A stretch of 64,000 nucleotides of DNA from contig JOGW01000003.1 of NCBI GenBank assembly GCA_000721375.1, forward strand, positions 310,001 through 374,000. Reading direction: 5' to 3'. A program made the position numbers and the translations under genes. Below are positions 1-6,987 of the stretch, one piece after another. The notes under the pieces are model-generated. The model did not search any database, had not been told where the DNA came from, and saw only the letters and a program-made list of their open reading frames with translations. Source of the DNA: Streptomyces sp. NRRL B-3428 (GTDB lineage: Bacteria; Actinomycetota; Actinomycetes; Streptomycetales; Streptomycetaceae). Each line of letters begins with the position of its first letter. Position 1 is the first letter of the stretch.

Positions 1-358
1 CCACGCGTACCGCGTGCAGCAGTTCCTCGGGCCCGGAGTCCTTCACCAGGAAGCCCGTCGCGCCCGAGCGCAGCGCCCCGTACACGTAGTCGTCGAGATC
101 GAAGGTCGTCAGGATGACCACCTTCACGGCGGCCAACCGCTCGTCCCCGGTGATCAGTTGGGTGGCGTCGAGACCGTCCATCACCGGCATCCGGATGTCC
201 ATCAGGACCACGTCCGGCTTCAGCTCACGGCAGGCGTCGACCGCCTCCCGGCCGTCGCCCGCCTCCCCCACGACCTCGATGTCCTCCTCGTCGTCGAGGA
301 CCGAGCGGAATCCGGCGCGGACCAGCCAGTGGTCGTCCGCCAGCAGGACCCTGATCAT
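1..358 (-). CDS. NarL/LuxR-type response regulator, receiver domain (partial, cut by left edge)
   Basis: Partial gene on the minus strand: 119 codons are visible and the rest lies beyond the left edge. It starts MIRVLLADDHWLVRAGF, with the acidic pair (ADD), a phospho-acceptor Asp in VVLMDIRMPVMDG, the Thr of VVILTTFD and the Lys of FLVKDSG, so the receiver domain is intact. The spacing of these motifs is typical of the NarL/FixJ family, so a C-terminal LuxR-type DNA-binding domain is expected outside the window but is not seen. The start is supported by a GGAGAGGAG ribosome site 6 nt upstream. It lies 31 bp after the histidine kinase gene, its likely partner. Confidence 0.93.
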   Translation of the reverse strand, partial: MIRVLLADDHWLVRAGFRSVLDDEEDIEVVGEAGDGREAVDACRELKPDVVLMDIRMPVMDGLDATQLITGDERLAAVKVVILTTFDLDDYVYGALRSGATGFLVKDSGPEELLHAVRV

Positions 359-389
359 CGGCTGCTCCTCTCCCGCACGGATCGCTCCC

Positions 390-1529
390 TCACGCCTGCG
401 TGCTCCCGTACGGTAGCCGGGCCCGCACCGCGAACCCGCCGTCCGGCCTCGGGCCCGCGCTCAGCTCGCCGCCGAGCGCCCGGGCGCGCTCGCGCATTCC
501 GGTGATCCCGCTGCCTTCCCGGCCGGTGCGGTCCTGCGCGCCGCGGCCTTCGTCCTCGACGGTCACGGTCAAGTCGCTCGTGCCGTACGCGAGACGAACC
601 GTCACCTCACCGGCGCCACTGTGCCGCGCCGCGTTGGTCAGCGACTCCTGCACGATCCGGTAGGCGGCCAGATCCACCGCTGCGGGCAGTTCCCGTACGG
701 AGCCGGTGCGCTCGATCCGTACCGCAAGGCCCCCGAGCCGTGCCGAGGAGACGAGTTCGTCGGCGCGTGCCAGACCCGGCGCGGGCGCGCGGGGTGCGTC
801 CTCGTCGGCCCGGCGGAGCACGTCGAGCGTGGCGCGCAGCTCGCGCAGGGTCTCGCGGCTGGCCGACTCGATCGCGGTGAGCGCCGCCTCGGCCTGGGGT
901 GCGGGCTCCTTCTTGAGACGGTGGCGGGCGGCACCGGCCTGCACGTTGATCATCGAGATGTTGTGCCCGATCACGTCGTGCAGTTCGCGGGCGATCCGCA
1001 GCCGCTCCTCGGTGGCCCGCAGGCGCGCCTCCTCCTCGGCGTACGCCATCCGGCTGCGCCGCCCGTTGCCGAGGGCCACCACGGCGACCAGCCAGCCGGC
1101 GAGCATGAACACGGCGGTGCCGTTGAGATCGCTGCTGTCCGTGAGGGTGGCCGCGAACAGCCCCGCCACCATGGCCGCGGCCATACCGGCCGCGGCCTTG
1201 ATCCGGCCCTGGGCGGCGAGGGCGTAGAGGACGACGATCGGCACGATGACCAGCGGCCCGTCGATATCGCTGACCAGGTAGTACGCACCGGTGCCGAGCA
1301 CCGTGAACCAGCCCACCGCCACCGGGTGGCGCCGTCTGATCAGCAGCGCTGCGCACACCGCGGTGATCAGGGCCCAGGACGCGATCAGCGAGCCGAGCTC
1401 CTCGCGTGCCTGCCCGAGCCGCTGCCCCTCGGCGACAAGCCCCACGACGACGAACACCACGAGCGCCAGGAGGGCGTCGGCGCGGGCGCCGTGCGGCAGC
1501 CGGGAACGGATCCGGTCGAGGGGCGGCAT
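390..1529 (-). CDS. Membrane sensor histidine kinase (HisKA_3 / NarL-partner type)
   Basis: 379 aa. The N-terminal ~150 residues hold several hydrophobic segments, followed by a dimerisation/phospho-acceptor segment RELHDVIGHNISMI whose His is the expected autophosphorylation site. A C-terminal HATPase part shows the N box (ESLTNAARHSGA) and glycine-rich boxes (DEGRG, GSGITGMRERA). This is the standard architecture of actinobacterial NarL-type kinases, and the response regulator follows directly downstream. The signal sensed cannot be read from the sequence. It begins 34 bp after the S26 peptidase gene on the same strand, so co-transcription with the upstream peptide locus is possible but unproven. 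Confidence 0.93.
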   Translation of the reverse strand: MPPLDRIRSRLPHGARADALLALVVFVVVGLVAEGQRLGQAREELGSLIASWALITAVCAALLIRRRHPVAVGWFTVLGTGAYYLVSDIDGPLVIVPIVVLYALAAQGRIKAAAGMAAAMVAGLFAATLTDSSDLNGTAVFMLAGWLVAVVALGNGRRSRMAYAEEEARLRATEERLRIARELHDVIGHNISMINVQAGAARHRLKKEPAPQAEAALTAIESASRETLRELRATLDVLRRADEDAPRAPAPGLARADELVSSARLGGLAVRIERTGSVRELPAAVDLAAYRIVQESLTNAARHSGAGEVTVRLAYGTSDLTVTVEDEGRGAQDRTGREGSGITGMRERARALGGELSAGPRPDGGFAVRARLPYGSTQA

Positions 1530-1563
1530 GGGTCCATCTTCACGCCTCGCGCCGCGTGCCCGC

Positions 1564-2019
1564 TCAGGGAGCGGCCGTGCGCAGGCGGATCAGGACGGTG
1601 CCGACGACCTTGTCCTCGGGGCAGTAGCCGAGCTGCTTGGAGTCCAGTGAGCCGGGGCGCTCACCGAGCAGCACGAGCATGCGCGACGGCACCCGCGTAC
1701 CGGTGCAGCGGTGGGCCCAGTCGGGCACCGGCTCCCCGGCGACGGCCGCGACATGCTTCACGTACCAGGACGTGGGTTCGGTCCCGGCGGGCGGATGCCA
1801 GCCGTGTTCGGGGTGGGGTGCGGCCACGACGGCCATCCGGCCGGTGGCGATACGGCGCCGGCCGCGCAGCATCAGGAAACGGTCGCCGGGCATGAGGGTG
1901 GGCGCCATGCTGTAGCCGCGCACGGTCACGGCGACGAGGCGGGTGCGGGCCAGGGCGAGAGCCAGAGCGAGAGCCAGTACGGCAAGGCCGACCGCGGCCA
2001 GGAGCACCGCCGCGGTCAC
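1564..2019 (-). CDS. S26-family signal peptidase-like protein
   Basis: 151 aa. One N-terminal membrane helix is followed by the catalytic serine motif RGYSMAPTLMPGDRF and later by a YVKHVAAVAGEPV segment, which supplies the general-base Lys of the S26 Ser/Lys dyad, then a C-terminal strand typical of S26 enzymes. The start is a GTG overlapping the TGA of the ABC exporter gene (GTGA), which argues for coupled translation. It is smaller than housekeeping LepB proteins. Its position as last gene of the cysteine-rich peptide operon suggests a dedicated leader peptidase; this is inference. The precursor carries an AEA motif just before the Cys-rich part that would fit AxA-type cleavage. Confidence 0.85.
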   Translation of the reverse strand: MTAAVLLAAVGLAVLALALALALARTRLVAVTVRGYSMAPTLMPGDRFLMLRGRRRIATGRMAVVAAPHPEHGWHPPAGTEPTSWYVKHVAAVAGEPVPDWAHRCTGTRVPSRMLVLLGERPGSLDSKQLGYCPEDKVVGTVLIRLRTAAP

Positions 2020-3926
2020 CGCAGGCTCTCCTCGTACCCCTCGGCCTGGGTGGTGAACAGCTTCGCGTAGGTGCCGCCGAGGAGCATCAACTCCGCGTGC
2101 CCGCCGAGCTCCTGGACCCTGCCGTCGGCGATCACGACGATCGTGTCGGCGGCGCGTGCGGTGCCCATGCGGTGCGAGACGAGGATGCTGGTGGCGCCCT
2201 GGCGCAGGGTGGTGAGCCGGTCGTGGATATGGCGTTCGGCGACCGCGTCGAGGCCGGTGCCGGGCTCGTCGAGGATCATCAGGTCGCGGCCCGAACGCAT
2301 CAGGGCGCGGGCGAGTGCGAGCCGCTGCCACTGGCCGCCGGAGAGCTGGACGCCGATGGTGCCTGCTGCGGGAGCGCCGGAGTCACCGCTGGGGTCGCCG
2401 TCTGGGTCACCGTCGGGGTCGCCGGAGTCGTCCGGTTCAACCGGGTCGTCGGGGAAGAACATGCGGCTGAGCAGGGTGTCGTAGCCCCTCGGGAGGCTTT
2501 CGAGCGTGCTGTGGATGCCGGCGTCCTCGGCGGCGGCCCGGATACGCGACGAGTCGTGCCGGGCGTCGAGGTCGCCGAGGCCGATGTTCTCCGCGGCCGT
2601 CAGGTCGTACTCCATCGGATCCTGGAAGACGACGCTGATCCGCCGGCGCAGTTGCCCGGCTGGCATGTCCCTGAGGTCGACTCCGTCCCACAGGATGCTG
2701 CCGCGCTGGGGGTCGTAGAGGCGGCACAGGAGTTTGACGAGGGTGCTCTTTCCGGCGCCGTTGAGGCCGACGACCGCCAGGCTCGTGCCGTACGGGATGG
2801 TCAGGTCGACCCCGCGCAGGATCCAGGGACCGTCGTCGCTGTAGCGGAACCAGACGTCCCGCAGCTCGATGGCCCGGGTCAGGGGCGGTGGCTCGATCGC
2901 CGCCGCGGCGGCCGGTGCGGGCAGATCGTCCTCGACCTGGATGACGTGCAGGAAGTGGCCGAACAGCAGGGCCGTCTGGTGGCTCTGGGCGATGCAGCCG
3001 ACCAGGTTGATGAGCGAGGACTGCACACCGGCCAGCGCGGCCACGAGCAGCGATACGTCACCGGCGGTGAGGGCGCCGGTGGCGGCCTGGTGGACGCCCC
3101 AGACGAGCGCACCGGTGGACACGGCGGCGCCGAGGACGGCGAGTGCGGTCTCGTTGCGTACGAGGCGGCGGTCGAGCTGTTCCTCCTGGCCGTTGATGCC
3201 GTCCAGGTCCTCGCGCAGGCGGCGGGCGAAGTAGGGGCCGAGTCCGTAGAGCCGGATCTCCTTGGCCGCCTGGGAGTTGGTGAGCAGGCCCCGGTAGAAG
3301 ATCTGGCGGCGGGCAAGGTTGCTGGTGCGCCAGAACAGGTCCGCCCGGTGGCGGCTGTTGGCCAGCTGCGCGAAGAGGGCGGGGACGGCGGCGGCCACCA
3401 CGATCAGGGTGAGCAGCGGGCTGATCAGGAGCAGGCTGCCGAGGAAGCCCGTGAGGGTGAGGAGACCCTGGGCGCCCTGGAGTGCGGAGCCCACGAGGCG
3501 TTCGGCGGACTGCGCGCTCTGGATGGCGAGTTGGAGACGGTCGTGGAAGGCGGGCTGTTCGAGGCGGGAGAGGCCGCTGAGCCGGTTGACCGCTTCCAGT
3601 AGATCGCTCTGGGCGCGGGTGGCGGTGGCGCGCCGGATCCGGCCGTCGGCGTACGCGGAGACGGCCGCGCTCGCCGCGAGCGCCACGGTGAGCAGACCGA
3701 TGCCGGCGGCGGCCCAGGTGAGGTCGGCGACGCGGAAGTGCCGCGAAGTGAGCCCGTCCACCACGTACTTGAGGAGCCAGGACGCGGCGATGGGGGCCGC
3801 GCCCGCGACGACGACGGTGGCCACGCGGGTGGCGAGCGCGCCGGGGCAGGCGCGCAGCGCGAGGGCGAAGACGGCGGCGAGGCCGCGCAGGAGGTCGGTG
3901 CGGCGGGGTGCGGGGCGCGGGGTCAT
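2016..3926 (-). CDS. ABC exporter, fused membrane and ATPase domains
   Basis: 636 aa. The N-terminal half is a six-helix exporter-type membrane domain (roughly residues 20-310). The C-terminal ATPase domain has Walker A GLNGAGKST (about residue 388), Q-loop VFQDP, signature LSGGQWQRLALARAL, Walker B LMILDEPGTGLD and switch His (LVSHR). There is no N-terminal C39 peptidase domain, so leader removal must be done elsewhere, plausibly by the adjacent S26 protein. An acidic Asp/Gly/Pro-rich insert sits at about residues 490-520, between the Q-loop and the signature. The start ATG overlaps the stop of the thioredoxin-like gene (ATGA). It is the likely exporter of the Cys-rich peptide. Confidence 0.9.
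   Translation of the reverse strand: MTPRPAPRRTDLLRGLAAVFALALRACPGALATRVATVVVAGAAPIAASWLLKYVVDGLTSRHFRVADLTWAAAGIGLLTVALAASAAVSAYADGRIRRATATRAQSDLLEAVNRLSGLSRLEQPAFHDRLQLAIQSAQSAERLVGSALQGAQGLLTLTGFLGSLLLISPLLTLIVVAAAVPALFAQLANSRHRADLFWRTSNLARRQIFYRGLLTNSQAAKEIRLYGLGPYFARRLREDLDGINGQEEQLDRRLVRNETALAVLGAAVSTGALVWGVHQAATGALTAGDVSLLVAALAGVQSSLINLVGCIAQSHQTALLFGHFLHVIQVEDDLPAPAAAAAIEPPPLTRAIELRDVWFRYSDDGPWILRGVDLTIPYGTSLAVVGLNGAGKSTLVKLLCRLYDPQRGSILWDGVDLRDMPAGQLRRRISVVFQDPMEYDLTAAENIGLGDLDARHDSSRIRAAAEDAGIHSTLESLPRGYDTLLSRMFFPDDPVEPDDSGDPDGDPDGDPSGDSGAPAAGTIGVQLSGGQWQRLALARALMRSGRDLMILDEPGTGLDAVAERHIHDRLTTLRQGATSILVSHRMGTARAADTIVVIADGRVQELGGHAELMLLGGTYAKLFTTQAEGYEESLR
2388..2440. repeat. In-frame short tandem repeat encoding an acidic insert in the ABC ATPase
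   Basis: About 12-bp imperfect units (gggtcgccgtct / gggtcaccgtcg / gggtcgccggag on the + strand) encode a GDPDGDPDGDPSGD stretch just before the LSGGQ signature of the exporter. The reading frame is kept. Such repeats can change length by slippage. Confidence 0.7.
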
Positions 3927-4552
3927 GGGGTGACGGGTTCGAGGGTGGCGGGGTCGGGCGAGGCGGGGCCGAGGGTGGCGGGGTCGGTCGTGGGTGCTGT
4001 GGTGACCAGGTCGAGTGCGGTGAGGGAGCCGTTGCCGATGCCGGTCTCCTGGACGGTGCCGTCGGCGCCGACGAGGACGAACGTCGGGTGGTGACGGACA
4101 CCGAAGAGGGTGGCGAGCGGGCCGTTCGGGGGCTCGGTGGCGGTGAGTTCGGTGAAGGGGGCGACGGCTTCGAGCAGGGGGCCCGCGGCGTCCGGAGCAC
4201 CGTTGACGACGGCGAGCACGCGCGCGCCCGCCGGGGTGTGCGCCTCGGCCCACCGCTGCACGCCGGGCAGGCTCTCGCGGGTGGGACCGCAGTCGGGGCG
4301 CAGGAAGCAGAGCAGTGCGGGATGCCCGGCGAGGTCTGCTGTGGTGATCTCGCCGGCGGGGGTGGAGAGGGTGAACTCCGGTACGCGCTCGCCCTCTTGT
4401 ACGGCGAGGGCGGGCGGCCCGGCAGGTGCGGCGGCCGGGGCTGCGGGGCGGGCCACGGCGGTCCGCCAGCGCTTGACGACCGCGGCGGTCAGGAGGGCGT
4501 TCGCGAGGGTGATCGCGGCGAGCAGGGTGAGACCGGCGAGGGCGTAGGTCAT
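3923..4552 (-). CDS. TlpA/redoxin-like membrane-anchored thioredoxin-fold protein with CGPT site
   Basis: 209 aa. An N-terminal membrane anchor (MTYALAGLTLLAAITLANALL) is followed by a thioredoxin-fold region: VPEFTLSTPAGEI, a FLRPDCGPTRES active-site loop and a HHPTFVLVGADG cis-Pro segment. The usual CxxC is reduced to CGPT, with the second Cys missing, so it cannot form an intramolecular active-site disulfide. The N-terminus aligns with that of the second thioredoxin-like gene at 5485-6018, so the two look like paralogues. An AAAGGA ribosome site lies upstream of the ATG. A proline-rich tail (about 30 residues) ends the protein. A role in redox handling of the Cys-rich precursor is inferred from context. 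Confidence 0.83.
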   Translation of the reverse strand: MTYALAGLTLLAAITLANALLTAAVVKRWRTAVARPAAPAAAPAGPPALAVQEGERVPEFTLSTPAGEITTADLAGHPALLCFLRPDCGPTRESLPGVQRWAEAHTPAGARVLAVVNGAPDAAGPLLEAVAPFTELTATEPPNGPLATLFGVRHHPTFVLVGADGTVQETGIGNGSLTALDLVTTAPTTDPATLGPASPDPATLEPVTP

Positions 4553-4611
4553 GGGGTGGGCGTCCTTTCTGGCGGGGTGGGCTCCGGCGGGGGCGGATCG
4601 CAGTGCGCGCT

Positions 4612-5163
4612 TCAGCCGCGCGCCGCCTCCGTGGCGAAGAAGGCCGCCAGATCGTCGGTGAGGACGGCGAAAGCGGTGAGGTACGCGGCGGCGGCCACCG
4701 CCAGGCCGAGTGCCGCACCGCTGACGGGAGTTGAGGTCCCCTGTGCGAGAACGATGCCGCCCCCGAGCAGCGCGAGCCCTGTCAGGCAGGCATTGCGGGC
4801 GACGTGCCACGCCCCCATCGGCACGGTGGTCCTGCTGCCGAAGCAGGGACAGCCCGCGCCGCCGCCGCGCCGCATCGCGGCGACGGCCACCGCGCAGAAC
4901 GCGGCGCACAGTGCACCGGCCAGCAGCAGGCCCACGGCCAGCGTCGCCGGCACGGCGAGCAGGACGGCCGCGAGGAGTTCGGCCACCGGCACCAGGACGG
5001 CGAGCGCGGGACGCGCGCCGGAGGGCACGAAGCCGAACTCGCCGAGGGCCAGGGCGAACCGGCGTCGGTCGCGGAGCTTGGCGAGGCCCGCAACGGCCAG
5101 GACGCAGACCAGGGTCAGCCGGCACACGAGCAGCAGATCGGACAGGAGCAGCGGGTCGGACAA
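4612..5163 (-). CDS. MauE/DoxX-like redox-associated membrane protein
   Basis: 183 aa with four predicted membrane helices and a GAGCPCFGSR loop, the Cys-x-Cys-Phe-Gly signature of MauE-type proteins, plus further Cys residues in helices 1 and 3. MauE-like proteins move electrons or disulfides across the membrane to thioredoxin-like partners; here two TlpA-like genes flank it. I chose the TTG at 5163, because a GGAG sits 7 nt upstream and the frame upstream would run into the precursor gene. The gene lies about 70 bp after the precursor stop, beyond a strong hairpin, so its expression is probably lower than that of the precursor. Confidence 0.85.
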   Translation of the reverse strand: MSDPLLLSDLLLVCRLTLVCVLAVAGLAKLRDRRRFALALGEFGFVPSGARPALAVLVPVAELLAAVLLAVPATLAVGLLLAGALCAAFCAVAVAAMRRGGGAGCPCFGSRTTVPMGAWHVARNACLTGLALLGGGIVLAQGTSTPVSGAALGLAVAAAAYLTAFAVLTDDLAAFFATEAARG

Positions 5164-5200
5164 GGGTGACTCCGAAGGGTGGGTGCCTAAACCGACGGGA

Positions 5201-5229
5201 ACGGGGCGGGCCGCACAGGCCCGCCCCGT
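5201..5229 (-). terminator. 12-bp perfect hairpin just after the Cys-rich precursor gene
   Basis: Arms acggggcgggcc (5201-5212) and ggcccgccccgt (5218-5229) are perfectly complementary around a 5-nt loop. The hairpin begins 4 bp after the precursor stop and about 40 bp before the MauE start. No long T-tract follows. It could be a partial terminator or an mRNA-stabilising stem raising precursor output over the maturation genes. Confidence 0.75.
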
Positions 5230-5233
5230 CGTT

Positions 5234-5413
5234 TCAGCAGTAGCTCCAGCTACCGCAGCTGACCCCGCACGCGGCGGTGTAACAGCAGCGGCGGCACCGC
5301 TGGGCGCTGGTGGACCACTCGGTCCAGCAGTCCGGCGGGCAGCCCGCCTCGGCCTCCGCCTTCGGCAGGATCCGCTCGATGAGCCGGCCGGCACCGGCCT
5401 TGAGTGCACGCAT
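5234..5413 (-). CDS. Cysteine-rich peptide precursor (candidate RiPP/bacteriocin)
   Basis: 59 aa. Residues 1-24 form a leader (MRALKAGAGRLIERILPK then AEAEAG). Residues 25-59 form a core with eight Cys (25, 29, 40, 43, 44, 49, 53, 59), four aromatic residues in its second half and terminal CGSWSYC. The start is strongly supported by AGGAAGAGGAG 4 nt before the ATG. The two TlpA-like genes, the MauE-like gene, the exporter and the S26 peptidase on the same strand suggest a disulfide-rich secreted peptide. Eight Cys in about 35 residues and the CG-x-W-x-YC ending are reminiscent of fulvocin C-type bacteriocins, but I cannot confirm this. No lanthipeptide, radical-SAM or YcaO enzyme is nearby. 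Confidence 0.8.
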   Translation of the reverse strand: MRALKAGAGRLIERILPKAEAEAGCPPDCWTEWSTSAQRCRRCCYTAACGVSCGSWSYC

Positions 5414-5484
5414 GGTTCTCCTCTTCCTGTGAGTGGGGATGTGCGTACTCCGCGGTGCGGCCGCGATCGGCGGCCGCACCGGGT

Positions 5485-6018
5485 TCAGGAGGCCGCCGGC
5501 ACCGGTTCCCGGTCGGCGGCGAGGGGAGCGGTGACCACACCGTCCTGGTAGCGCAGGATCGTGGGGAACGCCGGGACGCGCAGGGCGCGGAACAGCCCCG
5601 CGGCATCCGGGTGCGCCACGATCTCGTCGGCGGCCCCGGCGAGCAGTCCGGTCAGGGCGCTCTCGCCGGCGTCCTCGCCCATGACGAGGGCCACGGCCCG
5701 GCCGCCCATGGCGCGGGCGCGGTCGGCCTGTGCGGCGAACCCGGGAACGGCGTCCGTGCAGGAGGGGCAGTCGTGCGAGAAGACCCCGAGCAGCAGCTCC
5801 CCGGCGCGCAGGTCGTCCTGGGTCAGGGTGCGCCCGCTCAGGGCGGTGGAGCTGAACTCCGGTAGTTCGTCGCCCGGTTGGGGTCCTTGACCCGCGAAAT
5901 CGTCGCGGCGGCGGACGGCCACGAGCTCCTGCCAGCGGCGCAGGATGACGGCGAGCAGCACGGCGTTGAGTGCGCCGACGGCCCCGACGAGCACAAGACC
6001 GGCAATGACGTAAGGCAA
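5485..6018 (-). CDS. TlpA-like membrane-anchored thioredoxin with CPSC active site
   Basis: 177 aa. An N-terminal membrane helix is followed by a thioredoxin fold with an intact FSHDCPSCTDAVPG active-site motif and a VPAFPTILRYQDG cis-Pro motif. The start is TTG at 6018; it is supported by the N-terminal match to the paralogue at 3923-4552 (MPYVIAGLVLV versus MTYALAGLTLL, then RRWQEL versus KRWRTA) and by a G-rich ribosome site. It is the first gene of the minus-strand peptide operon, 71 bp ahead of the precursor gene. It probably oxidises or isomerises disulfides in the precursor outside the cytoplasm; this is inference from family and context. Confidence 0.87.
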   Translation of the reverse strand: MPYVIAGLVLVGAVGALNAVLLAVILRRWQELVAVRRRDDFAGQGPQPGDELPEFSSTALSGRTLTQDDLRAGELLLGVFSHDCPSCTDAVPGFAAQADRARAMGGRAVALVMGEDAGESALTGLLAGAADEIVAHPDAAGLFRALRVPAFPTILRYQDGVVTAPLAADREPVPAAS

Positions 6019-6137
6019 GTTCCGACCCCCTGGCGCGGATGGGCGCTGATGCAGGAGGGATCAGTGTGAAAGGCGGGGCCTGTCGGGAGAATGACAAGAT
6101 CTTGCCAGGAGCATGACGAGGTGAGCATGATGCGGCA
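6019..6137. promoter_or_regulatory. Divergent promoter region between peptide operon and SARP gene
   Basis: 119 bp separate the TTG start of the thioredoxin gene from the ATG of the SARP gene. Short gcatga/gaatga words occur at 6089, 6111 and 6125. These could be parts of SARP-type direct repeats, but the spacing (22 and 14 bp) is not regular enough for a firm operator call. Confidence 0.4.
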
Positions 6138-6935
6138 ATGGCAGCCACGGGGTCGTCCTTCCGAGTGCTCGGCAACGTCGCATGGACCGTCGACGGACAC
6201 CCCAGAACCATCGGCCGGCGCCGCGAACGGCTGCTGCTCGGACTGCTGTTGGTGGAGCTCGGCCGCCCGCTCCCGATGGACCGGCTCGTCGCTCTGCTCG
6301 CGGACGAGGACGACCGGCCGCGCCCGAGAGCCGATCTGTACGTGGACATCTGCCGCTTACGCGCGAGCCTGCGGCGCGGCGGCTGCGAGGACGCCGTGCG
6401 CCTGGTGCGCAGCGGCTCCACGTACACCCTGAGCGGCGATCCCGAACTGGTCGACGTGCACCGCTTCACCCGGCTCGTGGACCAGGCCCAGCGCGCCACG
6501 ACCCCGCCCGAGGTCTCCCGGCTCGCCTCGCTGGCCCTGACGGAGTGGCGGGGCCCGGTCCTGGAGGACGTGGCCTCCGATCGCATACGGCACGGCGTCG
6601 GCGCACCCTTCGAGGAGCTGCATCTGACGGCCCAACTCCTGCACGTGGCAGCCGAGTTCGAACTCGGCAACTACTGGCCCCTGGCCGCCGAACTCGCCCG
6701 GCTCACCGAGGCCCGCCCCGAGCACGAGACCCTCCTGGCCTTCCGCGCCGCCACCCTCTACGCCTCCGGCCGCCGCGCGGACGCCCTGCACGTCCTGGCC
6801 TCGGCACGCGCCCGTATGACAGCGCAGCTCGGCCTCGACCTGCCCCGGGAACTGCACGCACTGCAGACGGTGATCCTCCAGGGGGAGCCGGTGAACCCGC
6901 GGATGTTCCGCAGGGGTGCCCTCGGCGCCGTATGA
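6138..6935 (+). CDS. SARP-family transcriptional activator (short form) with TTA codon
   Basis: 265 aa. An N-terminal OmpR-like winged-helix region (FRVLGNVAWTVDGHPRTIGRRRERLLLGLLLVELG) is followed by a bacterial transcriptional activation domain (BTAD) with tetratricopeptide-like helices to the C-terminus. No ATPase/TPR extension is present. Codon 74 (6357-6359) is TTA, so translation should depend on the bldA tRNA, a known developmental brake on Streptomyces pathway regulators. It is divergent from the Cys-rich peptide operon and is its likely activator. The ribosome site is weak. Confidence 0.9.
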   Translation: MAATGSSFRVLGNVAWTVDGHPRTIGRRRERLLLGLLLVELGRPLPMDRLVALLADEDDRPRPRADLYVDICRLRASLRRGGCEDAVRLVRSGSTYTLSGDPELVDVHRFTRLVDQAQRATTPPEVSRLASLALTEWRGPVLEDVASDRIRHGVGAPFEELHLTAQLLHVAAEFELGNYWPLAAELARLTEARPEHETLLAFRAATLYASGRRADALHVLASARARMTAQLGLDLPRELHALQTVILQGEPVNPRMFRRGALGAV

Positions 6936-6987
6936 CGTGGCCCTTTGTCTAGCCTGTTCGCTCACGCACCCGGGGGAACGAGCGAAC

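Noticed and set aside
2016..4718. 900-aa open frame covering the ABC exporter and beyond
   Set aside because: The upstream ~260 codons are Arg/Pro/Ala-rich shadow sequence antisense or out of frame to the thioredoxin gene. The ATGA overlap at 3926 and the start of membrane helices fix the true start.
6019..6137. Clear SARP heptamer operator
   Set aside because: The short gcatga-type words have irregular spacing, so no firm binding site could be called.
5234..6670. 478-aa frame ending in the Cys-rich peptide
   Set aside because: Only the last 59 codons have a strong ribosome site and peptide-like content. The upstream part is antisense to the SARP gene and out of frame with the thioredoxin gene.
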